A DNA stretch of 64,000 nucleotides, from NCBI GenBank assembly GCA_047495785.1, contig JBLDXI010000002.1, positions 806,001 through 870,000 of the forward strand, in the 5' to 3' direction. This DNA comes from Lepidodermella squamata. Its lineage: Eukaryota > Gastrotricha. The position numbers and the translations under genes were made by a program. Below the pieces are notes generated by a model that saw only the letters and a program-made list of their open reading frames with translations, searched no databases and had not been told where the DNA came from. This document shows, piece after piece, positions 33,535 to 44,696 of the stretch (positions within the stretch are counted from its first letter, which is position 1; the number at the start of each line of letters is the position of its first letter).

Positions 33535-34282
33535 TCAGACACCGCCAATCAAATGGTTGTAGCCATACGAGCATTTGTAGTAGCAGTCCTCTCGCGAATC
33601 AAAGTTGTTCTGATTGCCTTGAGGTCCCTGATAAATCATCAACAGAAATAAGAAACTATTACGGGTGATTCAAGTCTTACATAATAGTCGAATGGGTAGC
33701 ACAGGCCAGATGCCAAGTCGTAGTACCACCGACGGCGTGGCCGACCATTCCCATTACCGGAGACCACGCGTAGCCGGCAGAATCTAGGCAGCAGCAAGCG
33801 GAGGCACTCATCGACTCGACGATTGCTGGGGGCGCGCTGTTCCAGGGTCTGAGCTTGTTCGGGCGTTACGTCAGCTGGGCCTTGCTTCGGGCCAGTATCA
33901 CTTTCTTCTCGGTAATTGCCAATACAGCCCTGGTAGCAGTTGCGATAGCTCGCCCACATGTTCCAGTTGTTGTAGTTGTTCACGCAGCCCTGTACGACAA
34001 ATTGAAGATGAATAACGAAAATCTAGGATTTCAGGAAATAACCTTGTACTGATAGGACTTGCAAGTCTTCGAACGCCTGTCGTAGTACCAAACTTGAGGA
34101 TTCGGGTTGCCAGGGCAGTTCGAAGAGAAGTCTGTGTTCTTCGAGCATTTCTGATTTTGGTACCAGCCGCCACCGCCATAGCCACCACCGCCACCGCCGC
34201 CTTGAGCTGTAGCCAAGTCGCAAAAGCTCGCTAGAATTCCAACGGCCAAAAGAGCCGCCAAGCTACTCGGAGATAAAGCCAT
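33535..34282 (-). CDS. Secreted two-domain Kunitz protein with Gly-rich leader
   Basis: Exons on the complement 34282-34043, 33989-33681 and 33627-33535; about 213 residues. Signal peptide (LAALLAVGILASFCDLATA), then GGGGGGGYGGGGWYQNQ. Domain 1: KCSKNTDFSSNC..WYYDRRSKTC..YKGCVNN..CYQGC, complete. Domain 2: ECLRLLLPRFC..RRRWYYDLASGLC..YYGPQGNQNNF..CYYKC, in which the fourth cysteine of the GGC motif is replaced by GP. That leaves C2 of domain 2 without its usual partner. The linker between domains is Gln/Pro-rich. Splits before the GC position are phase 0 as in the other Kunitz genes. Confidence 0.85.
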
Positions 34283-34429
34283 TACAAATGATGATGTTTC
34301 ACTTGAATAATTTCGAATCTTTTATAGCCATTATCTCAATTATTGCCAATTCAACTGCGCATTTTCGATTTTGATTTAATGAGAACAATTTAACAAAAAT
34401 GTTTTTTTTTTATTTGAAAGACATCAAAA

Positions 34430-35626
34430 TTATTCGGCAGTATCAGAATCACTAGCCGTTGCGTCATGATCTTCATCCTGGTCCTGTTCACTCATCGACG
34501 TCTCCATTTTAGGCGACTCGTTTACTAAAGGTTTCTCGATTAAAGCCGAATGAAGAATCTCATCCAAGTGTTGAATCACCATTTTAACCGCCTCGGGCTC
34601 TTGTTGCGGCTTGACCGAAAGAAACTTCGCAATAGGAGGGCGAAGGTCGAGTTGCATTAGCTCCTCATCGTTTAAAGCTTGATAAGGCGCACAGGTGCAT
34701 CGAGGAATCCAGTGAACTGCTGTCAGAGGCCAAGTTTGAATTCCTTGTTTCTGGCTAAGCCATGCATGGGCCTCGGCTACAACGCGGTTGATAGTATCCG
34801 CATCAAAGCTCTTCACTTCATTTCGGAACTTCTCCAGATCACAGAGGGCTTTGAACATCGCAATTTCATCTTCAATGCCCAACTTTTCTTTGAAAGAACG
34901 ATGAGCCGCAGCGGCTAGTTTTGATTGGAATGTTTCAGGGCAAGCAGTTCTCGGCTCGAATTCCTTGACGAAAGACTTGAGCTTCTCCTCGTCTTCCGTT
35001 GACAACTTGCCCAGGGCGCGATGGGTGACAATTCTGGCGCAATGAGCTGCGTTTGACATGAAAATTCCGCACAGCTTCTGCGCCTCTCTCGTGTCGTAAT
35101 TCTCGGTTTTAAGGACAGGCGGTAACACTTGACCAGCCTCGCGTTGGAAAAACGCCTTAACCTCATCGAAAAGCCGATTCCTGGAATCAGACGCCGGCTT
35201 CTGCAGCAGCTGGTCAGACGATGACGTGCGTTTCGTCATGTTGATAGGCTGGATGTTGAGCATTGAAGGCTGTCGCTTCTCGCGCATACCGGCTTTGATA
35301 CACTGCTCGAAACGGCACTTCCGGCAACATTTTCGCCACACCTGGCCGCTTATGGTGAAGCTTGACTGAACAGAGGCGTTACACATGCTTTCGTCGTGTT
35401 CCAAAGCGTTCTGCGAGGCAACTTGCCGCAGGTAGAACCGCTTACAGGCCTCGCAGGCCATAACTCCACAGCGCTTCTTGCCATCAGTTTCCGTGAAACA
35501 GACCTGAAAAAAATGATGAAAGAATAATTGATTTGTTATGCCTGGTATCTAAGCAAGTACCTGGCACAATGATCTGCCGATATTTCCAGGATTAGGGCTG
35601 AATTCAGCGAAATTGTTGCCTGCCAT
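34430..35626 (-). CDS. Nuclear hormone receptor
   Basis: Exons 35626-35561 and 35503-34430 on the complement; about 379 residues. Zinc finger 1: CQVCFTETDGKKRCGVMACEACKRFYLR, split by the intron between CQ and VC. Zinc finger 2: CNASVQ..WRKCCRKCRFEQCIKAGM, with an unusual spacing of about 20 residues between its first two Cys groups. A moderately acidic and helical region follows (about 140-340) where a ligand-binding domain would be, but I see no clear AF-2 motif; the tail is acidic (EQDQDEDHDATASDSDTAE). It probably acts as a DNA-binding regulator in the nucleus. Its promoter side carries a palindromic transposon 48 bp upstream of the ATG. Confidence 0.85.
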
Positions 35627-35674
35627 TTTTCTGGTGACAATGCAAGGCTATATTTTTGTTGATAAAATTGAGTA

Positions 35675-35907
35675 CCGTAGAGCGGTACAATTTTGAACAG
35701 GGTACAACTTTGAACATTTTTTCAAAAGTACAATTTTGAACGAACGTTTGCATTGAAAATTTCGTTAATGTTCAAAATTGTACTTCACACTCATGAAAGT
35801 ACAATTTTGAACACTTTCATTTTTTTCAATGCAAACGTTCGTTCAAAATTGTACTTTTGAAAAAATGTTCAAAGTTGTACCCTGTTCAAAATTGTACCGC
35901 TCTACGG
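35675..35907. mobile_element. 233-bp near-perfect palindromic MITE with TA target site
   Basis: Left arm CCGTAGAGCGGTACAATTTT.. pairs with the right arm ending ..AAAATTGTACCGCTCTACGG over about 90 bp each; the centre is a short spacer. Arms contain repeated GTACAATTTTGAAC units. Flanked by TA on both sides (35673-35674, 35908-35909), the target of Tc1/mariner-type insertion. Located immediately upstream of the nuclear receptor start codon. Confidence 0.8.
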
Positions 35908-35913
35908 TATGTC

Positions 35914-36600
35914 GCGTTTTACTAGAAATGAATAACATGAAAATGCTTTAATGTCAGATGTGTCAGGCAACGACGCTCGCTCTTTCTAGCCGCAGTACAC
36001 ACATGCACATACACACAGCGTGCGCTATGTGTCGTCCGTCGCTGCATTGTGCTCGTTTGTGTGTGAGTACTATGACATGTCACGTCCTATGCCCACGCGC
36101 TCGCCATAATGGTGCGATAACACTGCTGTCACGTTCTCGCCGCCGCCGCTGCTGTCGGCATGACACATAATCAATATTTACAGCTTGTCACGTAATGTGA
36201 ACGCTGGCCTGTAATAAAGGGATGTAGTAGTGGTAAAACTGAGTTGTACTTCGTGACACGCAATTTGTGAAGAATACTCCCAAATGACGGAAGGCTCAGT
36301 TGATTTGTCACTTTTCAATATGGCCTAAAAAAAGTAGGTTTTTCGATGATTAAAAATCATTCCTAATTCAGAAATCGATGATTTTTTGCAAAAATGTGTG
36401 ATTGCCGAATTATCTGAAAAATGTGGTGATTTTACGATTTTTACCCAATTTTTGTTTGCGATTTTAATGATCGAATCAGTATATCTCATAAATAAAATGG
36501 GACATCAATTTACGGGTAATTTTGGACACTCATTTGCATACTGAATTTTCCAATTTTCCCTGACCCTTGGGTCTAATTTATGAAAAATTTATCAACCAAT
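35914..36600. other. Intergenic, no gene
   Basis: Contains CA/TG-rich DNA around 35990-36070 and AT-rich DNA beyond; no ORF with support. 36963-37414 is likewise empty. Confidence 0.35.
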
Positions 36601-36609
36601 GGCTCATCA

Positions 36610-36953
36610 GTTCTATGCTAATTGCGCAAAAGAAAATAGAGCAACGAAAATAGAGCAAGGGCTTTATAGAGTAAAACGACAAAAGAGCAAGTTTAACAAT
36701 TAATTTTAGCTCTTATTTATTGTAAACAATATTTGCTCTTCTGTCCTTTTGCTCTAATTTCATGTTGCTCTTTTTTCGTTTTGCTCTTTTTTCATTTTGG
36801 TCATTTTTAGTTGCGCTAATTTCGTTGCTCTAATGTCACAGTCATAATAATTAATTGAATTTGCTCTTTTGTCGTTTTGCTCTTATATCGTTGCTCTCAA
36901 GTCGCTGCTCTACTTCCGTTGCTCAATTTTCGTTGCTCAATTAGCATAGAACC
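36610..36953. mobile_element. GCTCTTTTG-repeat foldback element with 9-bp target duplication
   Basis: Ends GTTCTATGCTAATTG and its complement CAATTAGCATAGAAC enclose arms built from 12-15 bp tandem units (GAAAATAGAGCAAC.. on the left; GTTGCTCTTTTGTCGTTTTG-like on the right). The 9-bp sequence GGCTCATCA occurs directly outside both ends (36601-36609, 36954-36962). A related end (GCTCAATTGCTCAATTGACA then TAGAACC) occurs alone at about 51180-51212. No coding capacity. Confidence 0.75.
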
Positions 36954-37414
36954 GGCTCATCATCTTTTTGTCCAAAAATACAAATAAAATTACAAATCTT
37001 TCCAAATTTCGAGAAACCACTATATTATTCGAAAGCATGACAGATTTAGCAATTTTGTGACGTGCAACCCAATTGATGAAACGAACTATTTTCAGGTTTT
37101 CTCAATGAATCTCAATGAATCAATTTTATCATGTCAATAACCGATAGTTCGTTCTACTTCACGAGCTGGAGGTACAGAACCGATATCGATTCCAAGTATC
37201 GATTTTATTTATCAGTGCTTTTTCATGAAGTCTGAGCTAAAATTGAAAATCTTCCTAGAAGGCTTTACTATTGATCAGAAAAAGTCGAAATCGCAAGAAA
37301 ATCGGTAAGTAATCATGTTGACCCAGATTCACATTTATTTCAAAAATGCGTCAATAGTCAATAATCGCAATAGTCAAAAGGTAATAATTCATCATTTTAT
37401 AGCTTCAAAATAGG

Positions 37415-39220
37415 TCACAAGTCTCTAATCATGCTTTCATATCTCCGTGAAAGACTTAGAATATAACAATAGACGCAACTTTTCGACGTATCGTCGTGTA
37501 GATGTAAGCCTCGATTTTCCGTCCAAACTGGCTGATGGTCCTCGTCCAACTCAAGCGACGGGTGAAGCTCGAAAAATGCGTGGCCCAACTTGAATGGATG
37601 ATGAAAATCAAACAAGGGCGAGTAGGTTTCGGCAACCATTTTGTGGCGAAATTGCTTGTAATTATCAAAACCAGTTGTATTCAACTCAGCGACTACGTCC
37701 CCAGGAGCTACAACTGCAGCCATGCTACTCTGCAACGCAATTTACAGCCATAATTCATGCCTATTTTTCAAAAATAAAATGAGGGAAAAAATAATTAAAT
37801 TTAACCAAACCTGGCAAACATTGATGAAACAGCTCGGAAATCTGACCAGTAATTATTGGGAATGTAAAACATATCGGCGGGTCCAGTAGCTAGGCGCCTC
37901 AACCCTCCAGTTTTTCGAACTAATCGGTTGAGCCTTTCTTGCCAAAATTTAGATTTTGCGGCTAGTTGCTGAAGTTCGTTGTAAAATTTAATGGCATGTT
38001 TCTGATACAGCCGAGTGTAGTACCACTTCGATTTCTCTGGGCAGTCGATAGTGTTGTTCCCTGTAAATCCGGTACAGACATTGGCCTATCAAAATATTTA
38101 AAAAATGTTGATAATTACCGGGCTGCAAATAACAAGCAAATTATTTAAAAAATTGGCAATAAATTTGAAAAATTTTGATTTCAATTTTTTTTAATTTTTT
38201 TTAATTATTATGTTTATTTCGAAAAATATACTTTCGTATAAAAATTTGGTACAAAAAAATTCGTGTTTTCAAAAGGGCACGCAGGCCGCTAACTTTGAAC
38301 CAATTAAATTTTTAAATTAAAAAAATTGCATTATTTAAACCGTTTAATATACAAATTTGAAATTTCATTGAATTTTTTTAATTAAGCATGATTTTTTTAT
38401 TTGGACGAACTGTATCAATGTCGTAAATTAACTGCGACCCGCCATGTTCGCGCATCGCCCACACTTTGTCGAGCGTTTTATTGCTATTACCCGCCGACCA
38501 TGTCCAAAAATTGAGCATCACATCATCCGCGACAACGAACGCCCCCACAAATTGATTGCTTATGCCTAGTTGATCGGTTAATTCCAGGGCTGAATCGAGA
38601 CATTTATAAGACATCTGACCAGACTCCATATTCGGGGTAGGGTGTCTAACGACGAGGGTATCCTCGGTAAGCTGTACATAAGGATTCGATTTCCACTCTC
38701 GTGATATCGGCATAAATTGTGTCGCATTCGAATCAGTTATGCAGAATATTATTTTCCCAAATATTCTGCAAAAAAATTACAAATATTTTAATTATTAAAA
38801 GAAATTTATTTACCCTTCGTAGAGTGTGTGCAATTTTTTCGCCGACGTAAATTGCGCAATATTGAAGTAAATGACCAAAATCGTTTTTCGATAGTCATTC
38901 ATCTTCGAGCCGAATTCGTTGAACAACGCGGCCATTTCGTTGTTAGATGCCGACGAATTCGGCCAGGCCGATTGGCTGATTTTATAATCGATAAATTGCT
39001 GACAGGTCATGTTTTTCCTTCCAATTAATGTCGCGTTTTGAGACCTCAAAACGCTGGAACAAACTTGATCATAAATGCGCAGAAGTTTCTGGAATTCGCT
39101 GCCGCCAATTTCAACACCAGCCAATCGAGCGATACTTGCGGTCGATGTCGATGGGTCAAAATAGAATGATAGAGAGTAAAAAATTGCGACTATGAAAACT
39201 AGAGCTAGCGAGCGTTTCAA
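37415..39220 (-). pseudogene. Type II membrane (glycosyltransferase-like) gene copy 1, with nonsense codon
   Basis: Exons on the complement 39220-38814, 38765-38411, 38085-37811 and 37760-37415 match the intact paralogue at 40323-41958 exon for exon (exon 3 is 275 nt in both). N-terminal signal anchor (LALVFIVAIFYSLSFYF), then YRKTILVIYFNIAQFTS, IFGKIIFCITDSNATQF, VVADDVMLNFWTW and, in exon 4, FRHKMVAETYSPL. In exon 4 the sequence HELWL is followed by TAA (37742-37744) where the paralogue has Glu. The frame is otherwise open to the end, so inactivation is recent, polymorphic, or bypassed; the shortened product would lose about 110 residues. The exon 2 donor (GTTCGT) is also weak. Confidence 0.7.
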
Positions 39221-40322
39221 AGGAGTATCTCTCTCGCCAAAATCATTTTATAAATTACTATGAAAAAATAATAATATCAGTGATAAAAATTAGGTGTTTT
39301 CAACTTTAAGGTTTACCAATAATTAATCAGTTTTATATCATCAAAAATTATACATTAAAATTGTTTACATGAATCGAATATCCCAAGAAATTTTTCACAT
39401 TCGACTGGCGTCCACGTTGAAATATTAACCTTGGCTTTTTTATGCGATATATATATTTTAGCGTCTCCTGACGCGTGTCAGCGAGAGGACCAGGCACGCG
39501 AAGTCTATTACTTATCATACAGAATTATGAACAGCATTGCTAAACTTGCGTGTGGAAAGTTGAATGAATCGTAAAAACGTACGATTGATTTTTTCATATT
39601 ATTTCAAGGTTTTTTTTAAATTAATTTTTATTTCATTTAAAGCCGAATGGTAGCTATTTAGCCCACTCTATATAGGGTGACTACAACCCCAGGGTGTCTA
39701 AAAGGCATACATCTGCGCTGGGAAATCGTATAAATTCGATGAAATTGGATAAATGTATCGGCTTGGTGATAAGCTGGGACCCGTTTATTGGGACTGTCAC
39801 CACAGTGTCATAATCAAAATCGATTTTACACCTGTCACCCAATTGAATGCATCGCTAGGTAGATCTCATCGCGTCATTTTTTTCGAAATGCGACCTTTAA
39901 TTGCCAAGAAGTAATAAAACTTTGAAATCCGATACTTTACATCGGATCCGATAATTACACCGAGTCAAAAATATTTTTGATGGAGCCCGAAAAGTATTTT
40001 TAATCGAGGAAAAAAAGTAGAATGACTCGTGTCGGGCGCTTTTTGAACCGACAAATCAGGTCTAAAACAAATCGAATGATTGAGGATTCACTGGTTCCAC
40101 CAAGTGTAGCAGCTCAGGTGTTGGTTATCTAAGCCTGATCTGGGTTAATATCTCCCGAGTTAACATCTCGGAATTCTGGAACCCTTTGACCTGTGATTGT
40201 GACTGGCCCATGAATCACCATTGTCCTAGGTTTCGCCATTCTCATGTTACCCCAATTTGGGCGATCTCGTTGATCGATCTCATCTAATCGCCAACAATTC
40301 TCACCAAGGATCTTCAAATAAT
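39221..40322. other. Intergenic, no gene
   Basis: Separates the two type II membrane protein copies. A 62-codon minus-strand ORF at 40129-40317 lies just after the copy 2 stop and is probably 3' untranslated sequence. No repeats of note. Confidence 0.35.
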
Positions 40323-41958
40323 TTATTTTTGCTTCATTTTTTCGAATTCACGACATAATTTAAGAATATAACAATAAATGCAAGGCTTAGAAGAGTCGCT
40401 CTGCAGATGCCGGTCGCGGTTGTCGGTCCAAACCGGCTGGCGATCTTCATCGAGGTCGTAATTGCTGTGATATTTCGCGAAGGCACTACTCATTTTAAAT
40501 GGGTGCAGATAATCCAGGTAGGGTGAGTAAGAACTGGCGATCATTTTGTGCCTGAAACCGTCCCAATTGTCCAAACCAGTCGGATCTAGCACGCTAATTA
40601 CATCATCGTGCGGCACTATGGCTTTTATTGCACTATGAAGCGCGATTTCAAGCCACATCTCATGCCTAAAAAATTGGAAATTAAAATTAATTATAAATTA
40701 TAATTTAAATAAAAATCTTGACTCACTTTGCAAATAAGGATAAAACAGGCCGGAAATATGTCCAATAACGCTTGGGAATATAGAAGAAATCGGCTGGGCC
40801 GTTAACAAGCCTCCGAGGCCCTCCAGTGGCGCTGGTTAATCGACTCAAAGTCGCGTTCCAAAATTGAGAAATTTCCGCCAATTTCTCGAGTTCGTCGTGA
40901 AAAGCGGTGGCGTTTGGTTGAAACAGCCGGGTATAGTACCATTCGGCGTCAGTTCGGCAATCCTCCTTATTGTCCCACGTTTTTCCCGTACATTCCTTTG
41001 ACTATAATGCAAACATTTACATGAGTCTAAATAATATCTGTACCCCTAAAACGAAGGTTCCAGCACTACATTTTTCAAGTGCCTCAAGCGATGTGTTGAA
41101 AAATTATTTTCAATTTTTTAAATATTTTACCGTGTCCACTTCGTAAATTAACTGAGACCCGTTATTTCGCATTGCCCAGATATTGCCGAGGGTTTTATTG
41201 CCATTATCTGCCGTCCAGGTCCAAAAATTGAGCAGCACATCATCCGCAGCTACGAAAATTCCGTCGAAATGTTGACTGATGCCCAATTGATCGGTTAGCT
41301 CTAAAGCTGAATCTAGGCACATGTACGACATTTGACCTGATTCGTACGTTGGCAACGGGTGGCGGACGTAGAGAGTGTCCCCAGGCAGCCGAACGTAAGG
41401 ATTCGAAGCCGTCACCGGCCAAAATTGCGTCGCGCTCGAATCAGTGATGCAGAAAATTATTTTCCCGAATATTCTATTTAAAATCCTATTTATCGTGAAT
41501 TTCTCAAAAAAAAATCAGCCTCACCTGTCATAAAGAGCAAACAATTTCGCTGCTGACGTGAATTGAGCTATGTTGAAATAGACAACAAGAATAGTTTTCC
41601 GATAGTCATTCTGCTCGCCAAAATCGTTGAAAAATCGCCGAATTTCATCCCGCTCCGAAGAAATTGAAGGCCACGCAGAAGACGAAGCTTTAAATTCCAG
41701 TAGATCGCTGCATGTCAGTGATCCGTCTTTCGAATAGCTCAGCTCCTTAGGAATGATGAAATTCTTCGAACTCAGCACTCTATTGCAAATTTTGTCGTAA
41801 AAGCGTGAAGGGTCCGCTGTTATCGCCTTGAATTTCGCGGTTGATTGAGGTAATATTTGAGCTGATTTATCCCCGATAAAAGTCGAAGCGATATAATAGA
41901 CAGGTGTGAAGACAGCTATTGTTAAAATGACCCATTTACTGACTATTTTAACACCCAT
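40323..41958 (-). CDS. Type II membrane protein, glycosyltransferase-like (copy 2)
   Basis: Exons 41958-41525, 41473-41131, 41001-40727 and 40665-40323 on the complement; phases agree, about 464 residues. Signal anchor WVILTIAVFTPVYYIAS near the N-terminus; a luminal region with KTILVVYFNIAQFTS, IFGKIIFCITDSSATQF, ALELTDQLGIS, FVAADDVLLNFWTWTA, RRLVNGPADFFYIP, FRHKMIASSYSPY and a C-terminal CIYCYILKLC. The hydrophobic strand followed by an Asp-Asp pair resembles a nucleotide-sugar/metal site, so a Golgi glycosyltransferase is my inference; I do not recognise the family with certainty. Confidence 0.7.
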
Positions 41959-42727
41959 TTCACTGCGTTGTTAAAAATGGGGATTATATTTTCACAAATT
42001 TATTTGCTTGTCTTCCTGATTTTATTTATTTTTCTTCTGTATTTAAGGGGGAAAATGAGGCACGTGTCAAATTATCACATCTTCTCTTTTACGCTAATGA
42101 ATGAATCAATTTGACAATACATTTCTAGACAGTCATTTGCGTATCTTCTTCGTCGTCGTGTTCCGCTTTCATGTTTTAATGAGTGTATCATTTTATTGCT
42201 TTTGGCACTGAGCAATAATGCCTTGCATTGATTTATTGTTTGCCAATATTTGAGTCTCTCTTTCTATATTTTTGCGTTTTTTAATTGTCTAGAATTTAGC
42301 CCAAAATTGCGCGTATTTATACTGAAAAATGTCAGGAATTGGACCATCCAGCCTCTTAGTCCAATTTCATTCTGGACACCTGTATTTATTTACCCAGGGT
42401 TTTTTCTATTGAATACGCTATATACGCATTAGAGCTGCAAAAAATGTAATACTAGAAAGCCGCCACGCGATAAAAAATTCCAGCTCAATTTGCTCGCACG
42501 CTTGTAGCATTCATACTGATGTATAGCAGGGTGCTTGATAAAACACTTTTTTTGCTATCGCTTTGTATGGTCGGACACGCGCACGCAAAACGAGCATAAA
42601 AGGCGGACGAATGCTTTGTCTTCGTCATGCACTACTTTTATTTTCCATAAAACCGCAATAATTTTCGCCTATTTGCTTATACCCACTTTCTTTTCGATTG
42701 ATTTAGTAAATTATTTGACTCTGAAAA
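41959..42727. other. Intergenic, no gene
   Basis: Divergent promoter space between the minus-strand membrane gene and the first DUF1772-like gene. AT-rich; I see no defined site and no conserved ORF. Confidence 0.35.
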
Positions 42728-43207
42728 ATGTTCGAGGAAGGCACAACGCTCGGTTTGTTGAAGGCGACCAGCCTGGCTGGTGCTGGCCTGTTCGCCGGAG
42801 CCGCTTTCAACGCGTCATCCGCCGACGTCCCAGCTCGCAAATCACTCACCCTTGAGCACTCTGTCATGCAATTTCAAGCCTGGTTCAAGAGCACAGCCAT
42901 TCAGCAATCGGTTTGGTCCGTCGCTGGTGGATTAGCCGGTATCGCGGCCGGTAAAATCATGATGAACCAAGGCGATGAGGCCGGCAAGACGTTTCTCGTC
43001 GGTGGTCTAGTGCTTTTCAGCGTTATGCCATGGACTGTTATCGTTATGAAGCCGACGCTGAAGTATGTGCTGGATCCTAAGATTGACAAGAAGTCGAAGC
43101 AAACTGAGGAAATGATGGATCATTGGGCCAACTTGCACCACGTTCGCACTGTCCTGGGCTTTGTCTCACTGGCCATCTTAGTCAAGGCTGCTTTCCTTCA
43201 AAAATAA
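42728..43207 (+). CDS. DUF1772-like four-TM protein, member 1
   Basis: Intronless, 159 residues. Four hydrophobic segments: GLLKATSLAGAGLFAGAAF, SVAGGLAGIAAGKIM, LVGGLVLFSVMPWTVIVM and VLGFVSLAILVKAAF. Signature DVPARKSL (about residues 33-40) and W-A-N-L-H near the end. Size and topology fit the DUF1772 (anthrone-oxygenase-like) family of small membrane proteins, whose animal role is not established. First of nine tandem genes. Confidence 0.75.
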   Translation: MFEEGTTLGLLKATSLAGAGLFAGAAFNASSADVPARKSLTLEHSVMQFQAWFKSTAIQQSVWSVAGGLAGIAAGKIMMNQGDEAGKTFLVGGLVLFSVMPWTVIVMKPTLKYVLDPKIDKKSKQTEEMMDHWANLHHVRTVLGFVSLAILVKAAFLQK

Positions 43208-43399
43208 CCATCCAATCGAGCAATATCGATTTTCAGGGAAAGATTCTTTTGATAGTATCAAAAATAATCAGCAAATAAAAAGATGAATTTTCTCTGCAAG
43301 TTATTCAATTTTTCAACAATTATTTTTTCAATTTTTCTAATTTAATTTCGAATTAATTTGATTTATTAGGAAAATATGTTAAAATGTTGAATTAATGAA

Positions 43400-43868
43400 A
43401 TGCTGAATGAAGACACCGTGATTGCTTTGTTGAAGGCGACCAGCCTGGTCTTTTCACCGGAGCTGCTTTTAACATATCACCGCCGACGTGCCAGCTCGAA
43501 AATCGCTCGGAGTTCAGCATTCGATTACGCACTTTCAGGCATGGTTCAACAGCACAGCCATCCAGCAAGCGGTTTGGTCAACTGCCGGAGGCCTGGCTGG
43601 TGTTGCGGCCGGTAAAATCATGCTGAACCACGGCGATGAGGCCGGTAAGCCTTTCATCGTCGGCGGTTTGGTTCTTTTCAGCGTTGTACCATGGACGGGT
43701 ATTGCTATGAAGCCGACGCTGCGGTACGTGTTGGACCCCAAGGTTGACAAAACGTCGAAGCAAACGGAAGAAATGCTGGACCATTGGGCAAATCTGCACC
43801 TTGTTCGCACAGTTCTTGGCTTTGCTTCGCTGGCCATTTTTACGAAGGCTGTTTTCTTCCAAAAATAA
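43400..43868 (+). pseudogene. DUF1772-like member 2, 10-bp deletion
   Basis: Starts MLNEDTVIALLKATSL like its neighbours, then loses 10 bp relative to member 3 (TGG.CCGGGGCTGG.TCTTTTC reduced to TGG.TCTTTTC, near 43453), which shifts the frame; the rest (PARKSLGVQHSITHFQAW.. to ..FFQK) is intact in another frame up to 43868. The deletion lies between two TGG repeats, consistent with slippage. Probably non-functional. Confidence 0.8.
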
Positions 43869-44213
43869 CCATTCGATCGAGCAATATCGATTTATCAGGA
43901 TAAAAAATGATTTTTGCCATAGATGATAGTTATCCTGGCTATCAAGAGAATAATCAGTAAATAAAATGATCAGTTTTTCATTTTTTTTCATTTTTTTCAT
44001 TTTTTACTTTTTTACTTTTTGAATTTTTGAATTTTCTACATTTTTGGATACTATTTTTGAATTTTTGAATTTTTCACTTCTTTTAAATGTTGAAATTTTT
44101 GCTTTTTATTTTTCCTATATTATTTCTCAATTTTCCTAATTTAATTTGCGAATTAATCAGACATTTTAGGAATTTATTTTTAAACTTTAAATTCAAATTT
44201 CAAATTTTTGAAA

Positions 44214-44696
44214 ATGTTCAATGAAGATACTACGCTCGCTCTGTTGAAGGCCGCCAGTGTGGCCGGGGCTGGTCTTTTCGCTGGCGCCGCTTTTAACATA
44301 ACAACCGCCGACGTGCCAGCTCGCAAATCACTCGGCCTTGAGCACTCGGTTACGCACTTTCAGGCCTGGTTCAAGAGCACGGCCATCCAGCAATCGGTTT
44401 GGTCGATAGGAGGAGGTTTGGCCGGTATTGCGGCCGGTAGAATTATGCTGAAGCACCAGGGCGATATTGCCGGCAGGCCTTTTCTCCTCGGCGGTTTGGT
44501 TCTGTTCGCCGTTTGCCCATGGACGATTATTGTCATGAAGCCGACCCTGCAGTACGTGCTGGATCCGAAGATTGACAAGACTTCGAAGCAGACTGAGGAA
44601 ATGATGGACCACTGGGCTAATTTGCACCTTGTTCGCACGGTTCTTGGCTGTGTTTCCCTGGCTATCTTAGTCAAGGGTGCCTTCCTCCAAAATTAA
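44214..44696 (+). CDS. DUF1772-like four-TM protein, member 3
   Basis: Start at MFNEDTTLALLKAASVAG (ATG 44214; an upstream TTG is not needed). 160 residues, same signature (DVPARKSLGLEHSVTHFQAW) and four hydrophobic segments, ending GAFLQN. It has one extra residue (KHQGD) relative to member 1. Closest to members 1, 2 and 4. Confidence 0.75.
   Translation: MFNEDTTLALLKAASVAGAGLFAGAAFNITTADVPARKSLGLEHSVTHFQAWFKSTAIQQSVWSIGGGLAGIAAGRIMLKHQGDIAGRPFLLGGLVLFAVCPWTIIVMKPTLQYVLDPKIDKTSKQTEEMMDHWANLHLVRTVLGCVSLAILVKGAFLQN

Noticed and set aside
40129-40317. 62-codon ORF after the second type II membrane gene
   Set aside because: Lies directly behind the stop codon, lacks a homologue behind the first copy, and is most likely untranslated sequence.
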